From: Actinomadura luteofluorescens
GTDB lineage: Bacteria > Actinomycetota > Actinomycetes > Streptosporangiales > Streptosporangiaceae
Assembly (NCBI RefSeq): GCF_013409365.1
Contig: NZ_JACCBA010000001.1
Span: forward strand, 1,674,001 to 1,738,000
Length of the DNA stretch: 64,000 nucleotides
Direction: 5' to 3'
The notes under the pieces were generated by a model. It searched no databases. It was given only the letters and a program-made list of their open reading frames with translations, and was not told the DNA's origin. Within the stretch, counting starts at the first letter, position 1, and each line of letters opens with the position of its first letter. Below are positions 36,645 to 45,222 of this stretch, one piece after another. Position numbers and translations under genes: made by a program.

Positions 36645-39600
36645 AACACGCGGTCCACGACGGCGCGGGCGCGGCGGGCGTGCCTGCGGTAGTCCTCCAG
36701 GAGGTCGCCCGTCCCGGGATAGTCCAGGACGCGGGCGACCGAGCTGCGCTCCCGGTGGTGGTCGGTCGGCAGCAGGTCGGACGCGCGGCCCCGCACCAGC
36801 ATGAGCGACCCCCGGATCCGGGTGGCCATGCACCACGCCTCGGCCAGGATCTCCGCGTCCTCGGCGTCCAGGAGGCGCGCCCCGACCGCCGCGTCCAGCG
36901 CGTCCAGCGTGCGGGTGGTGCGCAGCGCCGGGACCTCGTGGGCGTACCGGAGCTGGAGCAGCTGCGCGACCCACTCCACGTCGGCGAGCCCGCCCGGCCC
37001 GAGCTTGGTGTGCAGGCGCCGCTCGACGCCGCGCGGGAGCCGCTCGGACTCCATCCGCGCCTTCAGCCGCCGGATCTGCCGGACGGCGTCCTCGTCGATG
37101 CCGTCCTCCGGCCAGCGGACGGGGTCGATCAGCGCGCGGAACCGCTCGCACAGCCCCGGGTCGCCGATCATCGGGTCGGCGCGCAGCAAGGCCTGCGCCT
37201 CCCAGGGCTCCGACCAGCGCGCGTAGTAGGCGGCGTAGGACGCGAGCGTGCGCACGAGCGGCCCCTGCCGCCCCTCCGGGCGCAGGTTCGGGTCGATCAC
37301 CAGCGGCGGGTCGGGGGCGGGCAGGGCGAGGAGGCGGCGCAGCTCCTCGGCGACGGCGTGCGCGGCGCGCCCGGCGGCGCGCTCGTCGGCGCCGGGCAGC
37401 GGGTCGTGGACGAACATGACGTCGGCGTCGCTGCCGTAGCCGAGCTCGTGCCCGCCGAACCGGCCCATCGCGACGACCGCCATCCGGGTCGGCAGCGGCC
37501 CGCGCGACTCCATCTCGATCTTGTTGACGGCGATCTGGAGGGCGGCCTCGAGGGTGACGGCGGAGATGCCGGTGAGGGCCTCCCCCACCTCCCGGACGTC
37601 CACGAGGCCGAGCAGGTCGGCGACGGCCACGCGGAACAGCTCGCGGCGCCGCAGCGCCCGCACCACCCCGGCGGCCTCCTCGGCGGGGCGGCCGCCGGCG
37701 CCCTCCCGGTGGCGGCGGGCGGCGGCGAGCGCCTCCGCGCGCAGCGCCTCGTGCGGGCGCGGCGCGAGGCCGGTGTCGCTGCCCAGCAGGGCGACCGCCT
37801 CGGGGGCGCGCAGCAGCAGGTCGGTGGCGTACCGGCTGGAGCCGAGCACCCACGCCATCCGCTCGGCGACGGTCACCTCGTCGCGCAGCAGCCGCAGGTA
37901 CCAGGGCGTGGTCCCGAGGGCGTCGCTGACCTGCCGGAACCCGAGCAGGCCCGCGTCGGGGTCGGGCGCGTCGGCGAACCACCCGAGCATGACCGGCAGC
38001 AGCGTCCGCTGGATCGCGGCCCGCCGCGACACGCCCGAGGTGAGCGCCTCGATGTGCCGCAGCGCGCCGGCCGGGTCGGCGTACCCGAGCGCCTCCAGCC
38101 GGATCCGGGCCGCCTGCGGGGTGAGCCGGGCCTCCTCGCCGGGCAGCCGCGCGACGGCCCGCAGCAGCGGCCGGTAGAACAGCTTCTCGTGGATGCGGCG
38201 GACCTCCCGGGCGTGCCGCCGCCACAGCGCGGTGAACTCCCCCACCGGGTCGGTGCGCAGGCCGAGGGCGCGGCCGAGGCGGCGCAGGCCGGCCTCGTCG
38301 TCCGGGACGAGGTGGGTGCGGCGCAGCCGGTGCAGCTGGACGAGGTGCTCCACGCGGCGCAGGAACCGGTAGGCCGACGCCAGCGCCGCCGCGTCGTCGC
38401 GCGCGACGTAGCCGCCCCTGGACAGGTCGGCCAGCGCGTCCAGCGTGGCCCGGCTGCGGAGCGTCTCGTCGGCGCGGCCGTGGACGAGCTGGAGCAGCTG
38501 CACCGCGAACTCGACGTCGCGCAGCCCGCCCGGCCCGAGCTTGAGCTGCCGCTCGGAGTCGGCGGTGCGCTGGTTCAGGTCGGCCTCGACGCGGCGCCGC
38601 ATGTCCTGGACGTCCTCGACGAAGCTCTCGCCCTCGGCCGCCTTCCACACGATCGGGGTGATCGTGTCGAGGTAGCGGGCGCCGAGGTCGGCGTCGCCCG
38701 CGACGGGACGGGCCTTCAGCAGCGCCTGGAACTCCCACGTCTTGGCCCACCGCTCGTAGTAGGCGCGGTGGCTGGCGAGCGTCCGCACGAGCGGCCCGGA
38801 CTTGCCCTCGGGGCGCAGCGCCGCGTCCACCTCCCAGAGCGCGCCCTCCTCGGTCGTGGCCGAGCAGGCCCGCATCATCGCCGACGCCAGCCGGGTCGCG
38901 GTGCGCAGCGCGGCGTCCTCGTCCGCGCCTTCGCCGTTCTCGCCGGCGCCCCGCGCCTCCGCCACGAAGATCACGTCGACGTCGCTGACGTAGTTGAGCT
39001 CGCGGCCCCCGCACTTGCCCATGCCGATCACGGCGAGCCGGCACGCCTCGTGCCCGGGGACCTCGGCGCGGGCGATCGCGAGGCCGGCCTCCAGCGCGGC
39101 GGCGGCGAGGTCGGCCAGCTCGGCGGCGACCTCGGCGACGTCCGCCACGCCGATCAGGTCGCGGCCCGCCAGCGCCAGGACGCGGCGGCGGTAGGCGACG
39201 CGGAGCGCGGCGAGCGCGTCCTCGCCGCGCGCCACCGGCTCGCTCGCCGCCGGGTCGGCGCCCACGGCGGCCAGCAGGTCGGCGCGGGGGCTTCCGAGCG
39301 GGCCCGCGACGCCGTCGCGCAGCACCCGCCAGTGGTCGGGATGCCGCGCCAGGTGGTCGCCGAGCGCCGCGCTCACCCCGAGGACCGCGGTCAGCCGCTC
39401 CCGCGTGCCCGGCTCTGCGGCCAGCACCTCGCGCAGCTCGCCGCCGGCGGCGGGGAGCAGGCGCAGCAGGCCGTCCAGCGAGAGGTCGGGGTCGGCGGTG
39501 GCGCCGAGGGCGTCGAGCAGGGCGTCACCGGGTGCGGCGCCCTCCCGCTCGGCCTCCGCGATCAGGCGCTCCGCCCGCGCCGCGTGGGTGAACCCGAGCC

Positions 39601-39655
39601 GCGCCAGGCGTCCGGCGAGCGAGGGACGGCGGTCGGAAGTCCAGGACTCGGTCAC
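36629..39655 (-). CDS. glnE: Glutamine synthetase adenylyltransferase/deadenylase
   Basis: 1,008 residues with two nucleotidyltransferase domains. The N-terminal one has GMGKCGGRELNYVSDVDVIFV (deadenylase half), the C-terminal one AMGRFGGHELGYGSDADVMFV (adenylylase half), each followed by a GlnD-like helical domain (KLGPGGLRDVEF and KLGPGGLADVEW). It modifies Tyr402 of GlnA1. In relatives it directly follows glnA2 on the same strand; here a 22-kb element sits between them and may cut it off from the glnA2 promoter. Confidence 0.97.
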   Translation of the reverse strand: MTESWTSDRRPSLAGRLARLGFTHAARAERLIAEAEREGAAPGDALLDALGATADPDLSLDGLLRLLPAAGGELREVLAAEPGTRERLTAVLGVSAALGDHLARHPDHWRVLRDGVAGPLGSPRADLLAAVGADPAASEPVARGEDALAALRVAYRRRVLALAGRDLIGVADVAEVAAELADLAAAALEAGLAIARAEVPGHEACRLAVIGMGKCGGRELNYVSDVDVIFVAEARGAGENGEGADEDAALRTATRLASAMMRACSATTEEGALWEVDAALRPEGKSGPLVRTLASHRAYYERWAKTWEFQALLKARPVAGDADLGARYLDTITPIVWKAAEGESFVEDVQDMRRRVEADLNQRTADSERQLKLGPGGLRDVEFAVQLLQLVHGRADETLRSRATLDALADLSRGGYVARDDAAALASAYRFLRRVEHLVQLHRLRRTHLVPDDEAGLRRLGRALGLRTDPVGEFTALWRRHAREVRRIHEKLFYRPLLRAVARLPGEEARLTPQAARIRLEALGYADPAGALRHIEALTSGVSRRAAIQRTLLPVMLGWFADAPDPDAGLLGFRQVSDALGTTPWYLRLLRDEVTVAERMAWVLGSSRYATDLLLRAPEAVALLGSDTGLAPRPHEALRAEALAAARRHREGAGGRPAEEAAGVVRALRRRELFRVAVADLLGLVDVREVGEALTGISAVTLEAALQIAVNKIEMESRGPLPTRMAVVAMGRFGGHELGYGSDADVMFVHDPLPGADERAAGRAAHAVAEELRRLLALPAPDPPLVIDPNLRPEGRQGPLVRTLASYAAYYARWSEPWEAQALLRADPMIGDPGLCERFRALIDPVRWPEDGIDEDAVRQIRRLKARMESERLPRGVERRLHTKLGPGGLADVEWVAQLLQLRYAHEVPALRTTRTLDALDAAVGARLLDAEDAEILAEAWCMATRIRGSLMLVRGRASDLLPTDHHRERSSVARVLDYPGTGDLLEDYRRHARRARAVVDRVFYGAE

Positions 39656-39682
39656 GAGACCAACCGTATTCCGGTGCGGGCC

Positions 39683-39769
39683 TCAGAGGACGGCCAGGAG
39701 GCGCTTCCGCTCGAATTCGGTCACCTGGCGGCGGTAGTCCTCCCACTCCTGGCGCTTGTTGCGCAGGAA
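39683..39769 (-). pseudogene. glnA2: Detached original 3' end of glnA2
   Basis: Encodes the last 28 residues of GlnA2 with its original TGA stop, orphaned by the insertion. Protein sequence is identical to the functional copy at 62041-62127; the bases differ at the stop (TGA/TAA), one Arg and one Glu codon. It defines the pre-insertion chromosome on the glnE side. Confidence 0.92.
39711..39769. repeat. attL core (59-bp direct repeat)
   Basis: Perfectly identical to 62069-62127; identity then breaks abruptly at 39770 and becomes imperfect outside. Lies within glnA2 coding sequence. Confidence 0.93.
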
Positions 39770-39874
39770 CTGATGCTCAAGGCCGACTGCCTCAGACGCT
39801 GTAACCCTTCGAAGTCCTGACCAGCGGGAGAGCGGTCGTCCGTGGTCGTTACTGGTCGCTCTGGGGCGCCCCCT

Positions 39875-39893
39875 GACGGCCCACAGACGGCCC
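39875..39893. repeat. Candidate integrase arm-type site, left
   Basis: GACGGCCCACAGACGGCCC, a doublet of GACGGCCC, 105 bp inside attL. The identical 19 bp occurs at 61935-61953, 115 bp inside attR, in the same orientation. Confidence 0.5.
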
Positions 39894-39945
39894 GAACAGG
39901 TGTCCACGGTACGGACTCGGGCTCTGCTGGGCTGCGCCGGCCGGT

Positions 39946-40107
39946 GTGGATCTGCGCGGCAAGCCCATCACCGATGCGCAGTGGCGGTTCGATCCCGACC
40001 TGCACACCCGCCCGGGGCAGCGACGAGTCGCCGGACGAGCGCGGGCCCGCGAGCTGGTGGCCCGCGGGGCAGATGGCGACAACAGAGAGGCGATAACCGC
40101 CGCTTGA
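39946..40107 (+). pseudogene. Degraded Wbl (WhiB-like) gene fragment
   Basis: Clear relic of the intact Wbl gene at 45219: VDLRGKPITDAQWRFDPDLHT parallels MDLRGRPVTGAQCRFDPELHT. The first cluster Cys is Trp, compensating indels scramble the DGEESPDER segment, and the CxxC and last Cys are gone. It shows past duplication of the Wbl region inside the element. The rest of 39770-40366 holds no other gene that I can see. Confidence 0.8.
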
Positions 40108-40224
40108 GCCCGGGCGCATTCAAGTCGGCATTCGGCTCACCTTGCAGCGCAACTGCAAGACTGTCGTCGTGGCGCCCAAGCACCGCCTATGCAACTTTCC
40201 CACTCCCTATAGGACGTAAGACTT

Positions 40225-40308
40225 CGATGCGATGCGAGGGCGACAATCCCGCGCATCTCGGCCAGTTTCGGACACCTAGGGGCAAGCAAAACGATGCGAT
40301 GGTATAAT
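40225..40308 (+). promoter_or_regulatory. Promoter region of the PARIS-like operon
   Basis: A perfect TATAAT (40303-40308) lies 58 bp before the first gene without a clear -35. A 10-bp direct repeat CGATGCGATG occurs at 40225-40234 and again at 40292-40301 ending just before the -10, a possible activator or repressor site. Confidence 0.5.
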
Positions 40309-40366
40309 CGCGCCCAGTTTCAACGACCCAACTCCACTTAACAACTCACCCGATCGAGAGCAGGCA

Positions 40367-41827
40367 ATGGCTAAAGCGGAGATAGCAGGGAGTGCTCCAA
40401 AAATAAAGCGCGGGTACCTAATATCAGAGATCAGAATAAACAAGCTTTTTGGTAGGTATTCTTATAGAATAAGTCCAGTTCAGCACGAGGTGGCCCTAAA
40501 GGGAGGGCCAGCACTTATGCTCTTCTATGGCGACAACGGCAGCGGGAAGACCACGATCATGCGTCTCCTTTGGGACCTTTTTTCTCCTTCCGAGAAAAGT
40601 GGACATCGGACTCGCATAGCCAGAACTCCATTTAGGTCTATGGAGGTTCTCCTCGGAGCAGGACATCTTATCCGTATCACGAGAACTGATGAGGAAGAAC
40701 TTACCGGCGACTACAGCATCGAGGTTTTCAATGCCAAAAACGAGCCCCTAGTTCGTCAGCCTTACACCTTGGACCCTGAAGGGAGGATAAACCCTATAGG
40801 CGGCGGGGATCCGGACCCTCACAACGAACGAATGAGAGAGCGACTAGAGACTCTTCCCGCGAGCGCTAGAAAGATAATCGAAGACAGATATTCAGACAAA
40901 TTGCTTGATAGTTTCACTACCTCGTTTTTCAATGATAGAACTGATTATTTTGCGGCATATCTACACAAAATTGGCACGGTGCCATACTTGCTTGCCGACG
41001 ATCGACAGATGTATGCAGACGAACCGGAAGGTACTGAACCGCGCATCAACCGCAAGCGCGAACAACCGACTCCGGCTGCTTCCTCTGTAGCGCTCGAGCT
41101 GTCAAGCGCCATAAAGCGAACCAACGACTGGCTGCGCCAGCAGCTATTTAGCGGCGCCCAAGCAGGGTCCCAAAGCGCGGAGCACATCTACCGCGAAGTG
41201 TTGACACATCTTGCATCGGCTGGTGCTGGCGATTCAAGCGAAACTTCTTTTGAAGGGGTTAGAGAAAGCATTATAGAGTTGCAGACACGTACCGTTCGCT
41301 TTGCGGAATTCGGCCTAGTTCCGCCCATCTCTGCCAGGCAGCTGACTTCTTTGATGGACGCGGTCCCTGCTACACGAAAGGACCTCGCCGCGAGCATCAT
41401 TGCACCTTATGTAGAAGGGCAGAATGCTCGCCTGGACTCACTGCAAGAGACTGAACAACTCGTACGCGTCTTCGTAAGCAACATTAATACCTTTCTAGCC
41501 GATAAGAAAGTTACGTATAGTCCCGCGCGAGGGCTTCGCATCCAAACCATCGAAAGAAGACCAACTACTCTATCCCCAGGCCAACTCTCGTCGGGTGAGC
41601 GTCAACTAATGCTTCTATTTTGCAACGCTTTTCTCGCGCGAGAAACAACTGGTCTCTTCTTGATTGACGAGCCAGAACTGAGCCTGAACGTTAAGTGGCA
41701 AAGAAGGCTCGTAGAAGCCCTACTTGAACTAGTGCATGGTTCGAACGTCCAGTTCATCCTCGCAACTCACTCCATTGAGATTGTGACTCGCCATCGTCCT
41801 TATCTAGCCGAGGTGCGGGAAGATTGA
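40367..41827 (+). CDS. ABC-type AAA ATPase, PARIS AriA-like
   Basis: 486 residues. Walker A GDNGSGKTT (55-63), ABC signature LSSGERQ (407-413), Walker B FLIDEPELSLN (Asp434/Glu435) and H-loop ATHSIE: an AAA_15/AAA_21 ATPase like those in OLD, PARIS and related defence systems. Base composition is visibly A/T-richer than the flanks, a sign of recent transfer. Its stop overlaps the start of a TOPRIM-like gene. ATPase plus DUF4435 in this order matches PARIS, in which AriA holds the AriB nuclease until a phage anti-restriction protein triggers release. The system assignment is inference. Confidence 0.8.
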   Translation: MAKAEIAGSAPKIKRGYLISEIRINKLFGRYSYRISPVQHEVALKGGPALMLFYGDNGSGKTTIMRLLWDLFSPSEKSGHRTRIARTPFRSMEVLLGAGHLIRITRTDEEELTGDYSIEVFNAKNEPLVRQPYTLDPEGRINPIGGGDPDPHNERMRERLETLPASARKIIEDRYSDKLLDSFTTSFFNDRTDYFAAYLHKIGTVPYLLADDRQMYADEPEGTEPRINRKREQPTPAASSVALELSSAIKRTNDWLRQQLFSGAQAGSQSAEHIYREVLTHLASAGAGDSSETSFEGVRESIIELQTRTVRFAEFGLVPPISARQLTSLMDAVPATRKDLAASIIAPYVEGQNARLDSLQETEQLVRVFVSNINTFLADKKVTYSPARGLRIQTIERRPTTLSPGQLSSGERQLMLLFCNAFLARETTGLFLIDEPELSLNVKWQRRLVEALLELVHGSNVQFILATHSIEIVTRHRPYLAEVRED

Positions 41828-42732
41828 CAGCAATAGGTCGAACCCTGGAAGAACTCATAACTCTTCACGAGTTGGAGCCCGGCCTACATGAAGTAGTAAC
41901 TGAAGGGCGGGTCGACGCCTCTCTAATCAGCTGGTTTCTGGATTCGCACGAGTTGGACATACCAGTTTTCGCGATTCGAGATCTCATCGACCTTGAAGAC
42001 GCCAAAGAGCGGATTCCTGATTTAGACATTACAAATAATCGAAAGATTATAGTGGACGCCGCTAAGTATTTTACCAAAAGCGACCGGACTGTACATGGAA
42101 TGTCTTTTGTGATTGACGCCGATTATGATCTGATTTTTGAACGCACTGTACCGAATCTGCAGCACCTGCTGATTACGGATTATGCCTCGATCGAACTGTA
42201 TTGTTGCAACGAGAAGGTGATAGCAAAATATCTGCGCGTTGTGCTCCGGGCTCCTAAAGAAATTGATGCTGGCCCGATCTTGGCAGCTATCTCGGGCGGG
42301 CTTATCGATCTCTTCGTTCTGCGCTGGGTACTCCACAATGCTCCCGGCTCGCCGCCAATAGTTCTCAAACGCCGCATTGGCGTGGAAAATGACAAACTAA
42401 CCGTCGATGCAGAGAGAATACTACGAGAATCTCTTCTCGCTCATTCAAGTAAGCCTTCACGCAAAGCAGATCCAGACGCCTTGGTGCAAAAATTCCAAGA
42501 ACTGCGAGAAAGTGTCACTGAAGTGATGGCATACGCAGTGAACGGGCATGACTTTATTGAATACTTGTGCCTCTATCTCAAGAAATGTCACGCTCAACTT
42601 TTCCGGGAAGATAGGAAAGGTTTCAAAGATCCGGATACCGCCCGAAATTCTCTGCTCGGCTGCCTTGATGTCGGCGACCTGGCGAGAGAGAACTTGTTCG
42701 CTCAACTCTTGAAGCGAGTAAGGAAAAGCTAA
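41824..42732 (+). CDS. DUF4435/TOPRIM-like protein, PARIS AriB-like effector
   Basis: 302 residues beginning with TTG overlapping the ATPase stop (TTGA), so translation is coupled. TOPRIM-type acidic residues are present: Glu27 in VVTEGRVDASLI and DxD in FVIDADYD (Asp98, Asp100), followed by the DUF4435-like TDYASIELYCC. In PARIS this subunit is a nuclease that cuts host tRNA when released. The C-terminal half is helical with no named motif. Same low-GC codon use as its partner. An OLD-like or other two-gene ATPase/TOPRIM system is the alternative. Confidence 0.75.
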   Translation: MTAIGRTLEELITLHELEPGLHEVVTEGRVDASLISWFLDSHELDIPVFAIRDLIDLEDAKERIPDLDITNNRKIIVDAAKYFTKSDRTVHGMSFVIDADYDLIFERTVPNLQHLLITDYASIELYCCNEKVIAKYLRVVLRAPKEIDAGPILAAISGGLIDLFVLRWVLHNAPGSPPIVLKRRIGVENDKLTVDAERILRESLLAHSSKPSRKADPDALVQKFQELRESVTEVMAYAVNGHDFIEYLCLYLKKCHAQLFREDRKGFKDPDTARNSLLGCLDVGDLARENLFAQLLKRVRKS

Positions 42733-42742
42733 GCAGCCCCTT

Positions 42743-43471
42743 TTATCTGTCGAAGACGGTCAAGGTGCTCAGCCAAAGCCGGATGGTCAGACGAGAGCAT
42801 CCGCGACGGCCCTCCATCGAGTCGGTCACCACCACCGCCCCTGCTGCCGTCAATTTGGCTTCCTTGCCGGGCTTGTTGGCATAGCCGATGGTGGCCACTT
42901 TCGCGGCGTGGCCAGCTTGTACGTCTCGGACCGCGTCGCCTATAAGGATGCAGGACTCGGGTGCGGCGGACGCGCCGGCCAGGGCATCGAGGAGCAGGCG
43001 GGGACTGGGTTTCATGGATGTGGGGTCGCCCGGTACTCGCCCGAACACTCCAGCAATGACGTCGGCGAGCCCGTGAGCATCGAGATAGTCGCGGATCGCG
43101 GCACCCGAGTTGTTGCTGATGATCCAGACGGAGCGGCCCGACTCGACACAGGCACGAATGGCGGCTTCCCCACCGGCGTTCCGCTCAGCGCTCGCGACCG
43201 CCTCCACCTCCAACCGTGTCAGCGTCCTGTCCGCGGTCGCCGCCAAGTCCGGACGCGCATCGGCGACGTGCCGCAACAGGGCGAGCGGATCTGTCTCCGT
43301 CGCCCAATCAGCGGGGGCATCCACTGTGAGGGTGGAAAGGAGCGCACCGTACAGCCGACGCGCCACCTCGGGTGCGGGCAGACCGGCGAAGACTGAACAG
43401 ACTGGACCGTCGAAGTCGAGCAGTACGTGCTTGACGGGGCGAAGCACATCGGCGAGATGGTTCGTGCTCAT
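42743..43471 (-). CDS. HAD-family hydrolase paired with a GntR regulator
   Basis: 242 residues. HAD motif I LLDFDGPVC, motif II IISNNSG, motif III Lys in TSMKPSP and motif IV ILIGDAVRDVQAG; a phosphoglycolate-phosphatase-like enzyme. The ATG overlaps the GntR stop (ATGA). The C-terminus after VVTDSME looks frameshifted: removing one G of the GGG near 42811 would give a typical ending EAVADALV. Similar GntR-HAD pairs occur in other actinomycete elements. Substrate unknown. Confidence 0.82.
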   Translation of the reverse strand: MSTNHLADVLRPVKHVLLDFDGPVCSVFAGLPAPEVARRLYGALLSTLTVDAPADWATETDPLALLRHVADARPDLAATADRTLTRLEVEAVASAERNAGGEAAIRACVESGRSVWIISNNSGAAIRDYLDAHGLADVIAGVFGRVPGDPTSMKPSPRLLLDALAGASAAPESCILIGDAVRDVQAGHAAKVATIGYANKPGKEAKLTAAGAVVVTDSMEGRRGCSRLTIRLWLSTLTVFDR

Positions 43472-44316
43472 GGCTGCCGCTCGTAGGCGATGGTGTTCCA
43501 CACGCTGTCGAACCAGAGTTGAGCCTGCTGAATGTAGAGCGAACCCAGCGAGGCGTCATCCGGTCCAGCGGAGTGGTGGAAGAGGGTCGTGTCTTTACCG
43601 GTGACGTCGAAGAATGTACGCGGCTCACCCTCAAGCGAGAGGGACCGCTCCCGCAACGGGTAAAACCCGAAGAAGGCTTCCTTCCGGTTCAGGATGTACA
43701 GCTTGAACAGACTGGAAGCCTTGTGTACGCGCACCTCTACGCTGACGGACTTGACCAGTCCGTACTCCGCGAGCACTCCCACGGAGTGCTCGATACCGCC
43801 GGCGTTCGTCAGCGCGATGTTCCGCGCCCGGTCACGCAGCGCGACTTCGTCCCGTAGTCCGTCGACAAGAACAGGGACCGCCATGGGTACGGTCGTGTCC
43901 GGCAGGAGCAGACGCACCGTGATCGATTCAGGGGTGAGTCGACCCGAACGGATCTTGTCCAGCGGTTCCTGCATGGCGTTGTAGAGCGTTTCGCTGGAGA
44001 ACCCCGCGAAGTCTAGGGTGACCTGCGGTTCGGCAAACGCCGCTTCGATGTGGGGCCTGAGCCCTACGGGCCGCTCCGTACGCTCCCGCACGAATGACCC
44101 GCTGCCCTGGCGAGTGATGATCAGTCCCTCGCTCCGAAGCAGCTCCAAGGCCTTGTCCACAGTGCCGCGCGCCACGGTGTAGCGCCGGGCCAGCTCAGGG
44201 CCGGAAGGAAGTTTGTCACCAGGGGCGAACCCCTCCTTCTTCGTGAGAATCGCGGCTCGCAGAGAGCTGCTGACCTGCTGATACGGCGGTCGCGGGTCGT
44301 CCGGGTCAAGGCTCAT
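43468..44316 (-). CDS. GntR-family regulator of the element
   Basis: 282 residues. N-terminal winged helix (YQQVSSSLRAAILTKKEGFAPGDKLPSGPELARRYTVARGTVDKAL) at 11-60 and a larger C-terminal effector domain. Its position matches KorSA-type GntR repressors that control transfer in AICEs such as pSAM2. Two related palindromes in the divergent region, one covering the rightward -10, make it the likely repressor both of itself and of the transfer operon. Confidence 0.85.
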   Translation of the reverse strand: MSLDPDDPRPPYQQVSSSLRAAILTKKEGFAPGDKLPSGPELARRYTVARGTVDKALELLRSEGLIITRQGSGSFVRERTERPVGLRPHIEAAFAEPQVTLDFAGFSSETLYNAMQEPLDKIRSGRLTPESITVRLLLPDTTVPMAVPVLVDGLRDEVALRDRARNIALTNAGGIEHSVGVLAEYGLVKSVSVEVRVHKASSLFKLYILNRKEAFFGFYPLRERSLSLEGEPRTFFDVTGKDTTLFHHSAGPDDASLGSLYIQQAQLWFDSVWNTIAYERQP

Positions 44317-44333
44317 CCCTCCATGTTAGGTCA

Positions 44334-44346
44334 CATGTTCAACATG
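44334..44346. promoter_or_regulatory. GntR operator 1 (own promoter)
   Basis: Perfect palindrome CATGTT-C-AACATG, 18 bp upstream of the GntR start; an extra CATGTT half-site is at 44322. Confidence 0.6.
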
Positions 44347-44365
44347 GTCGACTTACCCAACTCTC

Positions 44366-44401
44366 TTGACCTGCCTAAGCAGGTTGCCTATGTTGAGCAT
44401 G
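44366..44401 (+). promoter_or_regulatory. Rightward promoter of the transfer operon with GntR operator 2
   Basis: -35 TTGACC (44366-44371), 17-bp spacer, -10 TATGTT (44389-44394). The -10 is the left arm of TATGTTGAGCATG, which matches operator 1 at 10 of 13 positions, so bound repressor would block polymerase. Confidence 0.7.
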
Positions 44402-44622
44402 TCGCCGCGAACGAAGCGAAGACAGCCGGAAGGGCCCTTCTTTGGGCTGTTTCGAGCTGCACGACAAGGGGCCCCGGGTAGATGGGGCCGAGGGACCCGG
44501 ACCCCTGGTCAACCGGAGGGCCTGAGACGTGACCCACGTCTCCGCCTGAAACGGGAGCACGCTCCCGAAGACACCTTCTACGCATGAACGCCCTGGTCCG
44601 AAGGCTGGCAACGTCAACCGGT

Positions 44623-44659
44623 CGCCGTCCCCGCCGCACACAGCGCGGTGGGGACGGCG
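44623..44659 (+). terminator. Strong hairpin in the operon leader
   Basis: 15-bp stem with one G-T pair and a 7-nt loop, 46 bp before the first gene. No T run follows, so it may be an attenuator or mRNA-stability element. The remaining leader 44402-44705 has no convincing gene. Confidence 0.55.
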
Positions 44660-44705
44660 CGCTTCTCCCCGTTCGTTCCGCCCCTTCGATGTTTGGAGTA
44701 GCCGG

Positions 44706-45011
44706 ATGCACCTCGCAGCCTCTTCTGGTCCCGCCGCTTGTGTTCCGGCTCCCGCTCAGGTGGGAGCGACGGGGTTCTACGTCACGGTGCGGACCAGCGC
44801 CCGAGCCCACGCCGCGCTCGCGCTGGGTCCCTTCGACAGTCACCGGGCCGCGCGCCTGGAGGTCGACCGCGTCCGCCAGTTCGTCACCGCCCAGAGCCGC
44901 CAGGCCGGGTGGTGGCTGTTTGAAACCACCCGCTTCACCGCGCAGCCCGACCGCGCGCTGCCGACCGGCACCCTCAACGCCCTGCTGGCCTCCGGCCAGA
45001 TAGCCGCCTGA
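44706..45011 (+). CDS. Small AICE protein, first gene of the transfer operon
   Basis: 101 residues. A central block FYVTVRTSARAHAALALG and LEVDRVRQFV suggests a compact alpha/beta fold; no cysteines in a metal motif and no membrane segment. GGAG lies 8 nt before the ATG. Similar short proteins head AICE operons; function unknown. Confidence 0.65.
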   Translation: MHLAASSGPAACVPAPAQVGATGFYVTVRTSARAHAALALGPFDSHRAARLEVDRVRQFVTAQSRQAGWWLFETTRFTAQPDRALPTGTLNALLASGQIAA

Positions 45012-45078
45012 CTTCAGGCGACACCCCCCCGGCCGCAGGCAGACCGCCTGCCAGTCGACCAAGCAAAGGAGACCCACT

Positions 45079-45222
45079 GTGATGCCGCAGAAAGGCAAGC
45101 TCGGGCCCTGGATCACCGGTCTGGTGATCGCGGTGTTCGCCTTCCAGAACCCAGAGAAGGCCGCCTCTCTGATCAACCAGTTCTTCGACGCGGTCGGCCG
45201 GTTCGCGGGGGCGCTGGGATGA
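45079..45222 (+). CDS. 47-residue small hydrophobic protein
   Basis: Begins GTG-ATG (either may start) after AAAGGAG, reads MMPQKGKLGPWITGLVIAVF then a short amphipathic tail, and its stop overlaps the Wbl start (ATGA). A single short membrane-associated helix is likely. The coupling and ribosome site support a real gene. Confidence 0.65.
   Translation: MMPQKGKLGPWITGLVIAVFAFQNPEKAASLINQFFDAVGRFAGALG

Noticed and set aside
39683..39907. 74-codon frame at the left att site as a separate gene
   Set aside because: Its last 28 residues are the GlnA2 tail and the rest is element spacer read by chance.
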